NCBI GenBank assembly: GCA_035294305.1
Contig: DATGLD010000048.1
Location: 372,001 to 436,000, forward strand
Direction: 5' to 3'
Source: DASRBN01 sp035294305
Lineage (GTDB): Bacteria > Chloroflexota > Ktedonobacteria > Ktedonobacterales > Ktedonobacteraceae
Length of the DNA: 64,000 bases
Part shown: piece after piece, positions 42,390 through 52,373 of the stretch
How positions within the stretch are numbered: the stretch's first letter is position 1
Layout: each line of letters opens with the position of its first letter
The notes under the pieces: generated by a model
The model's input: only the letters and a program-made list of their open reading frames with translations
Database searches by the model: none
Told to the model about the DNA's origin: nothing
Position numbers and translations under genes: made by a program

Positions 42390-43382
42390 ATGGCTCTGAT
42401 ACTTTCGCGCGCTGATATGGAACGCTGTCTGGATGTGACGGAAGTCATCGATGTGATGCGGCTCGCATTTCGCGCATTGAGCACAGGCTCGGCCTCGGCT
42501 CCACAGCGCCAGGCGATTGATCTTTCCGAACAGGGAGTTGCCCTGCTGATGCCGTCCTTATTACAAACTGGGCAAGAGCAGGCGTTCGGTCTAAAGATCA
42601 TCACGGTTATGCCGCGTAATCCACTTCGGAATTTGCCGCGTCTCACTGCCAGCGTTCTGCTGTTGGACACTGTGACGGGTCAGACGCTAGCGATTATGGA
42701 GGGCAACTGGCTGACTGCCATGCGCACAGGGGCAGTCTCCGGGCTGGCTACCGATTTGCTGGCACGGCAGGATGCTCACACCCTGGCGCTTTTCGGGGCG
42801 GGTAGGCAGGCAGTTACGCAGGTAATGGCGATTCACGCGGTGCGCCCGTTGCGGGAGGTGCGCGTTGTTAATCGCAACGACGCGCATTTCTTGCAACTAC
42901 AAGGCAGGCTACAAAAGCTGCTTGGCCCGGCATGCCCGCCTGTATTGCGAGTAGGCTCTTCGCGTGAAGCGCTGGAGGGAGCGACCCTGGTAGTATGTGC
43001 GACCGCCTCTACTGAGCCGCTTTTCCAGCGGCAAGAAGTGGAGAAAGGAACACACATCAATGCGATAGGCGCGTTTACACCTGAGATGCGCGAGGTGGAT
43101 AGTGAGACGCTGGCGCAGGCGCGCATCGTGGTTGACCTGCGCGAGGCCGCGCTCATCGAGGCAGGTGATCTACTGCAACCGCTTGCCGCAGGTCTTATCC
43201 CTGGGCCGGAGACCTGGATTGAACTGGGCGATTTAGTCACAGGGAAGCAGGCGGGACGGAGTTCAGAGGATGAGATTACCTTCTTTAAATCCGTGGGCGT
43301 GGCCGTGCAGGATGTTGCTACAGCTCTCTACGTCTATAGAAAGGCACAAGAACTGGGCAAGGGGATCGAAGTCGAGGTCTGA
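42390..43382 (+). CDS. Ornithine cyclodeaminase/mu-crystallin family protein
   Basis: 330 residues. N-terminal LSRADMERCLDVTEVIDVMR, GLKIITVMPRN, EGNWLTAMRTGAVSGLATDL, Rossmann motif LALFGAGRQAVTQVMAIHAV, and HINAIGAFTPEMREVDSETL. NAD(P)H-dependent; members act as ornithine cyclodeaminase, alanine dehydrogenase, ketimine reductase or in siderophore precursor synthesis. Nothing adjacent fixes the substrate. GGGAG lies 7 nt before the ATG, provided by a repeat. Confidence 0.88.
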   Translation: MALILSRADMERCLDVTEVIDVMRLAFRALSTGSASAPQRQAIDLSEQGVALLMPSLLQTGQEQAFGLKIITVMPRNPLRNLPRLTASVLLLDTVTGQTLAIMEGNWLTAMRTGAVSGLATDLLARQDAHTLALFGAGRQAVTQVMAIHAVRPLREVRVVNRNDAHFLQLQGRLQKLLGPACPPVLRVGSSREALEGATLVVCATASTEPLFQRQEVEKGTHINAIGAFTPEMREVDSETLAQARIVVDLREAALIEAGDLLQPLAAGLIPGPETWIELGDLVTGKQAGRSSEDEITFFKSVGVAVQDVATALYVYRKAQELGKGIEVEV

Positions 43383-43512
43383 AAAGAAGGCTTCTTCAAG
43401 ATAGGAAAGTGGGCCAAAAAAGAAGGAATGCGGGCCCCCCCGGTCCCGCATAACTTAAGAGGTAGCTTTGCTAAGAGCAGTCCATCTTACGTCAAGGACA
43501 CGCAGGAGAGAA

Positions 43513-43701
43513 ATGAGAAATATATACTGTGATAATAATTGCCCACAATACCTTTTTTCGCAATCCTCTCTTGATTTTACCTCAATGCACAAAGTATACT
43601 TTACTCCGGCAGAAATACGGGGGGATTTGGTAACGCATGGTCTACGCATCGTCTACTCATTGATTAAAGAGCAGCTGGTAAACAGGCAGGAGCAAATATG
43701 A
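43513..43701 (+). CDS. Possible 62-residue protein coupled to the STAND regulator
   Basis: ATG 43513 follows CAGGAGAGAA. The product MRNIYCDNNCPQYLFSQSSL continues to a basic C-terminus and ends at a TGA overlapping the next start (ATGA at 43698), the arrangement of translationally coupled genes. No family recognised; it may simply be a coupling frame. Confidence 0.35.
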   Translation: MRNIYCDNNCPQYLFSQSSLDFTSMHKVYFTPAEIRGDLVTHGLRIVYSLIKEQLVNRQEQI

Positions 43702-46322
43702 GTAGCGCAAAAGAGCCAGGTGGAGTGATTTTCGCCGAAAGAGTACAAAGATACCTGCGGCGGGGTGGTTTTTTCCAAAAAAACCTGGCAAAAGAACTGG
43801 GACTACACCATAAAGTATTGAACCGCAAATTACATGGCACGACCAGGGCTTATTTGACGAACGAGGAAGTAAAAAAGATTATCTTCACATTGGCAGACTG
43901 GAAGGCAATCGTCACCCGTGCAGAAGCGCTCGAATTACTGCATCTTGCGATGGTCGACCCAAACATCATTAGTGAGAGCGAATGGTGCAGTCCTCCTTTA
44001 AGCGAACTGGCGCTTGAAACTGGCAAACCCGGCCTTTCTAGCGCTTCGAGTGCTTTGACACATTCTGCCCGCCATAATTTACCGACGCAGATCACGCCGC
44101 TCATTGGGCGCGCACAGGCAGTGGAGGAACTCCGGCACCTGCTGGAACTGGACACAGTTCGACTGGTTACGATGATTGGACCTGGTGGAAGTGGAAAAAC
44201 ACGACTCGCGCTTCACGTAGCTAACACGCTGGTCGATACATTCGATCATGGTGTCTGGTTTGTGGAACTGGCCGCCGTACGCAACCCGGCGCAGGTACCG
44301 ATGAGCATCCTTCAGGCTTTGAATATCCGGCTCACACCCGATTCTTCCCCTTTCGAGAGCCTGGTGAACTACCTGCGTACCAGGCGGCTGGTGCTGGTGC
44401 TGGATAACTTCGAGCAGCTTGCTGAGGGAGCCACCATCGTCAGCAAGTTGTTAGCAACTGCTCCAGGGCTGAAGATAGTGATTACGAGCCGGGTTATTTT
44501 GCAGTTGAGTGGGGAACAGGTTTTCAATGTGCTGCCCTTGAATCTCCCTGGGACTGGAACAACGATGGAGCCAGCAGCGTTGGAAAGGTATGGCGCAATC
44601 CAACTGTTTGTCGCGAGAGCCAGGGCGATAGAGCCGAATTTTAGCTTGACCGCCCAAAATGCGGCCGCTATCGCACAAATCTGTGGCAAGCTTGATGGTT
44701 TACCATTGGCGCTGGAACTGGCCGCCGCACATATCAAAGTGTTAGGGCCGGCAAAATTGTTGGAAAAGCTTGCGGAGAAAATGCTTCCCATACTCATAGG
44801 TGGCTCCAGAGATCTGCCGGGCAGGCAGCAAACGATGCGTAACACCATTATCTGGAGCTACAATTTACTCTCGCCCAGTGAGAAGATGTGGTTTTGCCGG
44901 TTTGGAGTATTTAATGGCAGCTGGTCGTTGGAGGCAACTGAGGCTTTGATGCGAGATATACCGGCAGGGCATGGATATGCGCTGCCTCCAGATTCCGCAC
45001 TGGTAATGATCGAACAATTGTTAAACAGCTGCCTGCTGGTGCGGCAGTCAATTGAGCAGGAGCAGGCCCGCTTTAGCATGCTGGAAACACTGAGAGAATA
45101 TGCCGTTGAGCAGCTAACAGAACAGGGTGAGATCGAGCGGCTGCGCGATTGGCACGCCTGCTATTATCTCACGCTGGCAGAGACGGGGGCGGCGGGCTTG
45201 CGAGGCCCTCAACAGTTCGAGTGGCTAAAACGGTTGACGGCTGAGCGCGATAACTTCCAGGCCGCGCTGGAATGGTCGCTGCAAAAGGCGCGGGAGGGAA
45301 AAAAGATACAGGTACTTTCTCCAGTGAGTGGTCGAGCAAGGGGGGCAGGAGAAGAAACTACCAGGAATAAAAGAAGTGCGCCAGGAGCCTCATGTACCAT
45401 GGAGATGTTGGCCCTTGAGTTATGCCTGCGCCTGGCGGCGGCTTTGCGACCTTTCTGGGAATGGAGGGGCTACCTGGATGAAAGCCGGAGCGAGCTGCAG
45501 GCGTCACTGGAAATTTCCGAACACGATGTTATCCAGCAAAGCGTGCTCGTCGCACGTGCTCAAGCGTTAAGCGAGATGTCGCGATTGACGAGTTTGCAAA
45601 ACGACCAGCCCCGGGCCGTAGAACTGGCGGAGGAAAGTATTGCGCTCTGGCGGCAACTGGATGATCCTCAAGGCCTGGCGGCGGCGTTATTTCACCGTGG
45701 ATGGCCAACTTTCGGCATGGCCGAATACGAGGTGGGACAACGGGTATTCACCCAGGGATTGGAACTCCTCTCTCCAACAGGAGATAGATGGTGGCGCGGC
45801 CAGTTTCTCTTTTATTTAGGGACGGTGGCAGCTTTCCTGGGTGACTTTGAGCAAATGCGACTACTGCATGCTCAAGCCCTTGATTTATTCGAGCGAGAGG
45901 GCGACAGAAGTGCAATTGCCGACCTGTTAAAGGACCAGGGAGGGCTGGTGATTCTGGAGAGCAAATACGACGAGTCGATTGGAAAGCTGATACAGAGTCT
46001 CCAGATCAGCCACGAACTGGACCACAAGCAGTATATTACTACAGCGCTAGGGTGGTTAGGCTTCGCGGTTGGGCTGCGTGGACTGCCGGATCCCGAATCG
46101 GCCAGCCTGCAAGCGGCAAAGGTATGGGGGGCGGCGGAGGGCAGGCAAAGCAACACGGGTTTTACGCCGTGGATAAAAAATATCGGCTTTATTGAACAGG
46201 TGAAGCTTTATATTCAGAGCCGGGTGGATGAAGAACTCTGGAATGCTGCCTATAATGCCGGAAAGGACATGAGCGAGGAGGAAGCCATCGCTTTTGCCTG
46301 TTCACTCAAGCTCTCTGCCTGA
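43698..46322 (+). CDS. STAND/NB-ARC ATPase regulator with TPR-like C-terminus
   Basis: 874 residues. N-terminal region (residues ~10-75) looks like a divergent HTH: NLAKELGLHHKVLNRKLHG. The ATPase core starts near 130: TPLIGRAQAVEELRHLL, P-loop MIGPGGSGKTRLALHVA, Walker B RLVLVLDNFEQL, sensor VITSRVILQLSGE, GLPLALELAAAHIKVL and WSYNLLSPSEKMWF. Helical repeats follow from ~500. A low-complexity insert (GRARGAGEETTRNKRSAPGA) near residue 545 interrupts the repeat region. Likely a signal-integrating transcriptional regulator, common in Ktedonobacteria and actinomycetes; its targets are unknown. Confidence 0.82.
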   Translation: MSSAKEPGGVIFAERVQRYLRRGGFFQKNLAKELGLHHKVLNRKLHGTTRAYLTNEEVKKIIFTLADWKAIVTRAEALELLHLAMVDPNIISESEWCSPPLSELALETGKPGLSSASSALTHSARHNLPTQITPLIGRAQAVEELRHLLELDTVRLVTMIGPGGSGKTRLALHVANTLVDTFDHGVWFVELAAVRNPAQVPMSILQALNIRLTPDSSPFESLVNYLRTRRLVLVLDNFEQLAEGATIVSKLLATAPGLKIVITSRVILQLSGEQVFNVLPLNLPGTGTTMEPAALERYGAIQLFVARARAIEPNFSLTAQNAAAIAQICGKLDGLPLALELAAAHIKVLGPAKLLEKLAEKMLPILIGGSRDLPGRQQTMRNTIIWSYNLLSPSEKMWFCRFGVFNGSWSLEATEALMRDIPAGHGYALPPDSALVMIEQLLNSCLLVRQSIEQEQARFSMLETLREYAVEQLTEQGEIERLRDWHACYYLTLAETGAAGLRGPQQFEWLKRLTAERDNFQAALEWSLQKAREGKKIQVLSPVSGRARGAGEETTRNKRSAPGASCTMEMLALELCLRLAAALRPFWEWRGYLDESRSELQASLEISEHDVIQQSVLVARAQALSEMSRLTSLQNDQPRAVELAEESIALWRQLDDPQGLAAALFHRGWPTFGMAEYEVGQRVFTQGLELLSPTGDRWWRGQFLFYLGTVAAFLGDFEQMRLLHAQALDLFEREGDRSAIADLLKDQGGLVILESKYDESIGKLIQSLQISHELDHKQYITTALGWLGFAVGLRGLPDPESASLQAAKVWGAAEGRQSNTGFTPWIKNIGFIEQVKLYIQSRVDEELWNAAYNAGKDMSEEEAIAFACSLKLSA

Positions 46323-46430
46323 CCGCGCTGATGATTTTTCTCACCAAAGAGTGAACTGTGCTGTCTCTCATGATTTTTAACAATCAAATGGCCGTCATTT
46401 TCTCTCATTCATCGATTCGGTTGTCAAAGT

Positions 46431-47318
46431 TCATTCCTCCGGGGAGGGAGGCTCAGGTTCGCGCAGGATTGGGCGGGTGAGGCAGGTTGCTCCGCCTTCG
46501 GCTTTCAAGGAAATCTCATTGCCACGGTAAGTCATTACGTGGCAGCCAGTTTCTTCAAGACGCCGGCGAGTGATGGGATTACCTTCTAGCATCAGGCAGC
46601 GACCAGGGGCGAGCGCGAGCACATTTGGACCCATGGTGGCGAATTCAGCATCGGGCACCTCGATCAGATTGAAGTCACGCCGCTTGAGTTCTTGCCAGAA
46701 TGGGACAGCTAGCAGCGGGGGATAAACGACGGCCACGTTCCGATCGACGATGCTGATGAGCGAGAGCAGGTGCAGGCAGGCTTCTGGCCCAGTGTAGTAG
46801 GGGAGTTCGACAGGAAACACACGCACGCCTATCGTATGCAGAGCTTCTCTCAGCTGATCAAAACCCGCGGTGTTTGTGCGGAAGCCCAGTCCGACTGCCA
46901 GTGTATCGTGGTCGAGCCAGAGCAGGTCTCCACCCTCTGCACGCGCCTCACCGTGTAAGGTGTAGAGTATGGGAATACCTACCTGTTCGAAGCAGCGCGC
47001 CATAGCGGCCTCTTCTCCACGCCGCTGTGGCTTGCCCATGGAAAGGATGATAGCGCCATGATCGGTCACCAGGGCGGGGTCAAAGACGAAGATGGCGTCG
47101 GCGCGGCCCGGCTGGGGTTCATCGTGGTAGATGACCTCAGCGCCGGCCTGCCAGAGTAAAGCAACAAGGTTATCGTGTTCCTGCCTGGCCGCAGGAAGGT
47201 CTGGACGCGCCGTATAGTGCCAGGCGGCGGGGTCATCTACAGCGAAGGATTCTTCGGGGCGCTTTACGAGGACTTTTCGCAAGGGCTCAATCATACTCTG
47301 GCTACCAAATTGTTTCAT
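46431..47318 (-). CDS. Dimethylarginine dimethylaminohydrolase-family (amidinotransferase superfamily) enzyme
   Basis: 295 residues with the pentein fold. Substrate-binding and catalytic motifs are EGGDLLWLD, TGPEACLHLLSLIS (His) and GGATCLTRPI (nucleophilic Cys near the C-terminus). Hydrolyses guanidino compounds such as methylarginine, or arginine, to citrulline-type products. Its start overlaps the stop of the PhoD-like gene (TGATG), so it is translationally coupled to it. Confidence 0.85.
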   Translation of the reverse strand: MKQFGSQSMIEPLRKVLVKRPEESFAVDDPAAWHYTARPDLPAARQEHDNLVALLWQAGAEVIYHDEPQPGRADAIFVFDPALVTDHGAIILSMGKPQRRGEEAAMARCFEQVGIPILYTLHGEARAEGGDLLWLDHDTLAVGLGFRTNTAGFDQLREALHTIGVRVFPVELPYYTGPEACLHLLSLISIVDRNVAVVYPPLLAVPFWQELKRRDFNLIEVPDAEFATMGPNVLALAPGRCLMLEGNPITRRRLEETGCHVMTYRGNEISLKAEGGATCLTRPILREPEPPSPEE

Positions 47319-49114
47319 TTTTCAGCTCCATTCGTCGCAACTGCCTGTAGTATTCCGTCTTTGACTCCAAGATAAATTTGCTGAAAGCACAATCTATTAG
47401 CCGCCCCGGGCGCGATGAATCTGGCCCCTACCTCCTCCCCAAAGGATGGGGCGGAAAGGCCAGACTCATCGCGCCTTTCCTGGGGAGGTTGGATCGTCAC
47501 GAGTGCGACAGTATTTTGAAAGAGGAGATCGTGAGGTAGACGTTTTGTTGTGTTGGGATAACACAGAGGAAGCATACGTATGTGCAAGCCTCCATATATC
47601 ATGCGCTTTATCCAGGCTTGACCTGCCACCAGTCGTTTATCGCGGCTTTCCAAGGTATTGCTGAAAGGACTGGCAACCAACTGATAGAAAGTCGCGTTCT
47701 TTCTGAAGCGGGAAAACCCGCTATGGGCGGCCACCGAGTAGGAGAAGTGGACATCACCGGATAAAACGATGATATCATGCTTGCGGGTTCGCAGCAGCTT
47801 GACGAATTCGCGCCATGTGGCGGCGAAGACGGGCCAGTGGTCGAAGCTCATGCGTAAGGCAACTTTCTGTTGTATGCGGGCAAGATAGCGTGCCAGGCTG
47901 CGTATAGGGGCAGAATGAACGTTATGAAGCGGGCGTATGCCCATCAGGTATTCTGCGAAGCCAATGAACGGCGTTAATAATAGTGGCACCGATGAGACCA
48001 GCAGAATGGGCCCTGCGTCATGTTGTTGCATCCAGGTTTGGAGTTCTTTCATTTGTTCCTGGCTCATAATGCGCGGGGGATCGCTATGATCATCTGCTGC
48101 ACCGAGCGATGCCGGTCGATCGGCGCGCACGTCAGCGACAAAAATGGGGGGATTTGTTTGAATGGCATAATGCCAGCGGAGATGGATCTCTTGATAAATC
48201 GCGCGGCGTATGCAGGCTCTGAGGTCTTCAAGCACATCCTCGCCACTCTGCTCGGCTTTGTGCATAATGGCCAGCAGGGGATGGCTATTGGAGTCTTGCA
48301 TGCAAATGTTGCCCCATCCCTGGTAGAGCCAATACGCAACCAGGCCATCGACAAGCATCTGCTCGTGGCCATGTTGTAGGGCAAGCGATCTCCAGCCCGG
48401 CCAGATATTCCAGCTATTGGTGATCTCGTGATCGTCGAAGATCATGTAGACGGGCAAAGCTGCGAGCACCTGGCGTATGCCGGCATCGCACGTCCATGTT
48501 GTTTCATAGAGGTCCGCAAATTCAGCGAAGGATTGGGCTCCGGCCCGCTCTGATTTCTCCTGGCCGGCATTTGAGGGAAGAGGTCGCGTGCGTTTTCGCC
48601 TGCCTGTGTAGTCATCGGCATAAATCTGATCGCCGATGAGCAGTAAGAGGTGGGGCCAGGTAGTTTCTCGTTCGTGAAGGGAACGCGACAACCAGGACCC
48701 GAAAGCGCTTAGAGCATCGGGGCCTGGTACTGACAATTTGCGACAGGAGCCATAGGCGAGCCGCAGGGTAGTAGGAGCTTCGGGAGGGTCGAATGTGCGA
48801 AAACATTGAACTATCGAATTACCAGATTGGAGCGCAGGTGGTGGAATTTGTTGCATATCCTGCATCATAGTGGTGATTTCATACGTATACCATGTAGCGG
48901 CATGCAGGCCGGTTAAACGAGATATTGCGTAGTGGTGCCTGCCAACAGTGATGGTGCGTGAACGAACAAACGGTATTTCCTGCTCCTGGTCTTGAGAATG
49001 ACCGGCGGGTTTCGCTCGCAGGATAACTTCTGTAGGCTGGGTCCACTCTGTCCAGATCGCAACGTGATACGGGCCAATAGCCCGCACTAGTGGACCAACA
49101 CGCAGGCGCGTCAC
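47315..49114 (-). CDS. PhoD-like phosphatase/metallophosphoesterase
   Basis: 599 residues from GTG 49114 (AAAGGA 8 nt upstream). N-terminal beta-sandwich domain (VAIWTEWTQPTEVILR) and a metallophosphatase core with LLLIGDQIYADDY, MIFDDHEITNSWN and VLSGDVHFSYS binding the metals. No signal peptide or Tat motif is evident, unlike secreted PhoD, so a cytoplasmic phosphodiesterase or phosphatase is likely. The C-terminal ~25 residues before the end (ERRDESGLSAPSFGEEVGAR) are encoded by an intergenic-type repeat. Confidence 0.85.
   Translation of the reverse strand: MTRLRVGPLVRAIGPYHVAIWTEWTQPTEVILRAKPAGHSQDQEQEIPFVRSRTITVGRHHYAISRLTGLHAATWYTYEITTMMQDMQQIPPPALQSGNSIVQCFRTFDPPEAPTTLRLAYGSCRKLSVPGPDALSAFGSWLSRSLHERETTWPHLLLLIGDQIYADDYTGRRKRTRPLPSNAGQEKSERAGAQSFAEFADLYETTWTCDAGIRQVLAALPVYMIFDDHEITNSWNIWPGWRSLALQHGHEQMLVDGLVAYWLYQGWGNICMQDSNSHPLLAIMHKAEQSGEDVLEDLRACIRRAIYQEIHLRWHYAIQTNPPIFVADVRADRPASLGAADDHSDPPRIMSQEQMKELQTWMQQHDAGPILLVSSVPLLLTPFIGFAEYLMGIRPLHNVHSAPIRSLARYLARIQQKVALRMSFDHWPVFAATWREFVKLLRTRKHDIIVLSGDVHFSYSVAAHSGFSRFRKNATFYQLVASPFSNTLESRDKRLVAGQAWIKRMIYGGLHIRMLPLCYPNTTKRLPHDLLFQNTVALVTIQPPQERRDESGLSAPSFGEEVGARFIAPGAANRLCFQQIYLGVKDGILQAVATNGAEK
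47405..47475 (+). repeat. Family-A repeat lying in frame inside the PhoD-like gene
   Basis: GGGCGCGATGAATCTGGCCCC, CTAC, a CTCCCC spacer, then GGCCAGACTCATCGCGCC, making a long imperfect stem. Translated on the minus strand as about residues 546-569. Confidence 0.6.
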
Positions 49115-49472
49115 ATTGATGTCCTTTCGCTAAGCAGCGTTTACTAAACTGAGCTCTGGACGCGATCAATCGGGTCCCTACTCAGCATTGTTTCTTTCTA
49201 CAATGCGCGGCGCTCCTTGTCAAGTGGCGTTAAGCTACCTGGGAACGACAAAACGACAATAGTACTCAAATATTAGAGGGGCAAGGCAGGAGGTAATTTT
49301 CCTGGCAGACCGGTATCAACTTCGGACTCTCAAAGCGGGTTCTGAGGCCTGGAATGCCTGGAGAGAAAAGAAGCCAGGGCTTCCGGTTAATTTGAGCGGT
49401 GCTAAACTCTACCAGACCAGTTTGAGCGAGGCCATTATGCATAAGAGGCACTCGCTGACTGAAAAGAGTGGG
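49115..49472. other. Intergenic region, no gene seen
   Basis: About 360 bp between two minus-strand genes. Contains a family-A half unit GACGCGATCAATCGGGTCCCTAC (49158-49180) and otherwise nothing I can identify. Presumably holds the promoter for the PhoD-like gene. Confidence 0.5.
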
Positions 49473-52355
49473 TCATAGAGCAAGCCGCACCTGTTCGAGA
49501 GGCATGCCATGTCCTTCGGACCAGGCGGACTGGAAAGCCTCCTGGCCCAGGTGATTGCGAACTGCGGCCACTGCTGTTAAATAGCTTGCGCGGTAGATTG
49601 GGGGCATGGGCGACAGAATCGATGCGCGTAGTGTGGCGGCGGTTCCCCATAGTTGCGCTGCCAGTTGTGGCCTACTGTGCGCCACAATTTCTCCATAGAT
49701 TTCCAGGCAGGCGGCGCTCAGTTCTTTCGAATCGATGGTCTGAAGCAGGTTCCAGCTTTCTGTGCAGCGGGCCAATGCGGTCTGGCTATCACCTTGATAA
49801 GCTGCCAGGCGAGCAAGATTCAGCAGGACTTCGGCGATGCCGGAGCGATCACCAATTGTCTTGAGAGCGATCAAACTTTCTTCGAGCATCACACCTGCTG
49901 TAGCGTCCTCACCTTCTATGAGCAGAATCTGGCCCAACAGGTTGCGTACATGGGCTGCAAGCCGCTCATTTCCCACTTCTTCAAAGAGGGAAAGGCTCTC
50001 CTGTGACATGGAGCGGGCTTTTGAAAGCTCTCCACGAGAGAGAAAGTTGACACGTGCCAGCAGATAGAGCGGATAGGCAGTGTTATATTGCTCACCCAGC
50101 GCTCTATAGGAAGCGAGGTTCTCTTCCAGGAGAGAACGGGCCCTCGCGTAGTCACCCTGGGCGATAGCTATCTGGGCTAATGAATCGCGAGTAGCGATTG
50201 TGCGGTGTACATCGCCGCGTTCTCGAAAGATTGCCAGGGCTTCTTCGAGCAGGCGGCGGGCGACCTTATAGTTATTTTTGACGAGGGCAAGCGTTCCTTG
50301 CAGTCGCAAGATATTGGCCATGCCGGCTTTGTCGCCGGTCTCGCGAAATAGCAACTGGCCCTGGCGCAGGAATGCCTCGGCGCGCGCATGCTCATCGAGC
50401 ATTAATGCCAGGAAGCCGGCATCGTGCAGGGCCTGCGCTTGTATGGATGGCGCGACATGCTGGCTATGAGCGAGGCTGCGCTCGAAAAATGCCAGTCCTT
50501 CGCCAATGTGCCCGCGCACCTCCCAGAAAAACATCAACGCTATGCAGAGTCGCAGGGCCTGTTCCGCTCGCGCGTTTTCCTGTCCGGCATACTCCAGTAG
50601 CCATTCGAGAGCCGCTCGTATGTTTTCATAATCACGGTCGAGACGATCCAACCAGTCTGTTTGCCCCGCGCCAATCAGCAGCGGCGCCATGCGCTCTACG
50701 TGGGAGAGGAAGTATGCAGCGAAGGCGGCCTGCGTGGTTTTCAATTCTCCGTTTTGGGTCAGAAGTTCTAAACCATATTCACGCAATGTCTGCAAGAGCC
50801 AGAATCGCACTTCATTGCGCTCGAGAACCTGCATTTGCAGCATGCTCTGATCCACCAGCGCCTCCAGGGTCTCCAAAATGTCCTCATCTATTGGGCTACT
50901 TGCGGTACAAATCTGTCCGGCAGCTTCTAACGTTATGCCTGAAGCACAAACGCTGAGCCGTCGAAATACACGCTGCTGCGAAGTTTGCAAAAGATTATAG
51001 CTCCAGGCAATGGCCCCGCGCAGGGTTTGCTGGCGCTCAGGCAAGTCCTGAGAACTCGCCTGCAAGAAGATCAGGCCTTTTTCTAGATTTGAGAGCAAAA
51101 CCTGGGGGGTGAAATAGCGCGAACGCGCCGCGGCCAGTTCGATGGCGAGGGGAATGCCATCCAGGTGCCTGCAAATTTCTACAATGGCGGCAGCGTTCGC
51201 CTGCGTTAGCCGGAAGTCGGGTTGAACGGCCTGGGAGCGCTGCACAAATAGTGAGATTGAGGCATTGTGCCACAGAATGCTGAGATCGGGTAGTTGCGCC
51301 GGATTGGGCACACCCAGGGGATGCACTTCAAACAGGTGTTCCGCATGCAAATGGAGCATGATGCGGCTGGTGACGAGTATCTTTAGCCTGGGGCAGGCGG
51401 TTAGCAGGTCGGCGACAAGACGACGGGCAGGTATGACATGTTCAAAGTTATCCAGGATCAGTAACAGTGATTGTTTTTGGAGGGTGATTTTTACCTGCTC
51501 AAGGAGTGAAAGGCCCTTTTCCGGTGAGATGTTAAGGGCCTGGGCAATAGCAGGTACGACGCCGGCAGCATCGCTTGCCTGCTCGAGAGGCACAAAGCAG
51601 ACGCCGTTCACAAACAGGCCCGCGAGTTGCGTGGCGACTTGAATGGCGAGGCGAGTTTTTCCGACGCCTGCCGTACCTAATAGTGTGACCAGGCGCACTT
51701 CTGGACGACGCAAGCGCTCGCAGAGGGTCGCGACCTCCTGTTCTCTGCCGACGAAAGATGTAGCCGGGGCCGGTAAATTCTGGATAGGATAGAGTACGCT
51801 CAAGGCCGATGGAGGGGGGAAATCGGAGGGCAGGTCAGGAGCAGTGACCTGGAAGAGTTCTTGTGGGCCGGCGATGTCTTTGAGATGGTATTGCCCGAGT
51901 TCATCCAGGCGCACACCGGGCGGCAAATTCGGCACAACCTGGTCGTGCGTTGACCGGGAAAGCAGCACCTGCCCGCCATGGGCGGCGTTCATGATACGGG
52001 CGGCGCAGTGGACATCCAGGCCGATATATCCCTCTTCCGCCAGTTGCGGCTCTCCGGTATGGATGCCGATACGAACGCGCACCTGCGCCTCGTCCGGCCA
52101 CGCGGTAGTGAAGAGCGCACGCTGGGCGGTAAGGGCGGATGTCACGGCATCGATGGCGCGTTCAAAGACGACGAAGAAGGCATCACCCTGGGTATCGACC
52201 TCGTAGCCGTTTCCGAGCTGGAATGCTGTTCGCAGCAGGCGGCGACAATCTCTCAGCACACCGGCATACTTGCCACCGAGCTGCTGCAATAAGCGCGTTG
52301 AGCCTTCGATGTCGGTGAAAAAGAGGGTTAAAATACCGGTTGGCAACTGGCGCAT
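49473..52355 (-). CDS. Class III nucleotide-cyclase domain fused to STAND ATPase and TPR repeats
   Basis: 960 residues. Cyclase domain (1-170): LTLFFTDIEGSTRLLQQLGG (first metal Asp), VDTQGDAFFVVF (second metal Asp), then YIGLDVHCAARIMNAAHGGQ in which the usual transition-state Asn is His. STAND domain (~205-540): TSFVGREQEVATLCERL, P-loop LLGTAGVGKTRLAIQVA, LLLILDNFEHV, VTSRIMLHL, GIPLAIELAAARSRYF. C-terminal TPRs from ~590. Common in Ktedonobacteria and mycobacteria; probably a signalling protein, with cyclase activity uncertain. AGGAG lies ahead of the ATG, 18 bp after aroC. Confidence 0.88.
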   Translation of the reverse strand: MRQLPTGILTLFFTDIEGSTRLLQQLGGKYAGVLRDCRRLLRTAFQLGNGYEVDTQGDAFFVVFERAIDAVTSALTAQRALFTTAWPDEAQVRVRIGIHTGEPQLAEEGYIGLDVHCAARIMNAAHGGQVLLSRSTHDQVVPNLPPGVRLDELGQYHLKDIAGPQELFQVTAPDLPSDFPPPSALSVLYPIQNLPAPATSFVGREQEVATLCERLRRPEVRLVTLLGTAGVGKTRLAIQVATQLAGLFVNGVCFVPLEQASDAAGVVPAIAQALNISPEKGLSLLEQVKITLQKQSLLLILDNFEHVIPARRLVADLLTACPRLKILVTSRIMLHLHAEHLFEVHPLGVPNPAQLPDLSILWHNASISLFVQRSQAVQPDFRLTQANAAAIVEICRHLDGIPLAIELAAARSRYFTPQVLLSNLEKGLIFLQASSQDLPERQQTLRGAIAWSYNLLQTSQQRVFRRLSVCASGITLEAAGQICTASSPIDEDILETLEALVDQSMLQMQVLERNEVRFWLLQTLREYGLELLTQNGELKTTQAAFAAYFLSHVERMAPLLIGAGQTDWLDRLDRDYENIRAALEWLLEYAGQENARAEQALRLCIALMFFWEVRGHIGEGLAFFERSLAHSQHVAPSIQAQALHDAGFLALMLDEHARAEAFLRQGQLLFRETGDKAGMANILRLQGTLALVKNNYKVARRLLEEALAIFRERGDVHRTIATRDSLAQIAIAQGDYARARSLLEENLASYRALGEQYNTAYPLYLLARVNFLSRGELSKARSMSQESLSLFEEVGNERLAAHVRNLLGQILLIEGEDATAGVMLEESLIALKTIGDRSGIAEVLLNLARLAAYQGDSQTALARCTESWNLLQTIDSKELSAACLEIYGEIVAHSRPQLAAQLWGTAATLRASILSPMPPIYRASYLTAVAAVRNHLGQEAFQSAWSEGHGMPLEQVRLAL

Positions 52356-52373
52356 GTGTCACTCCTGTTTTGT

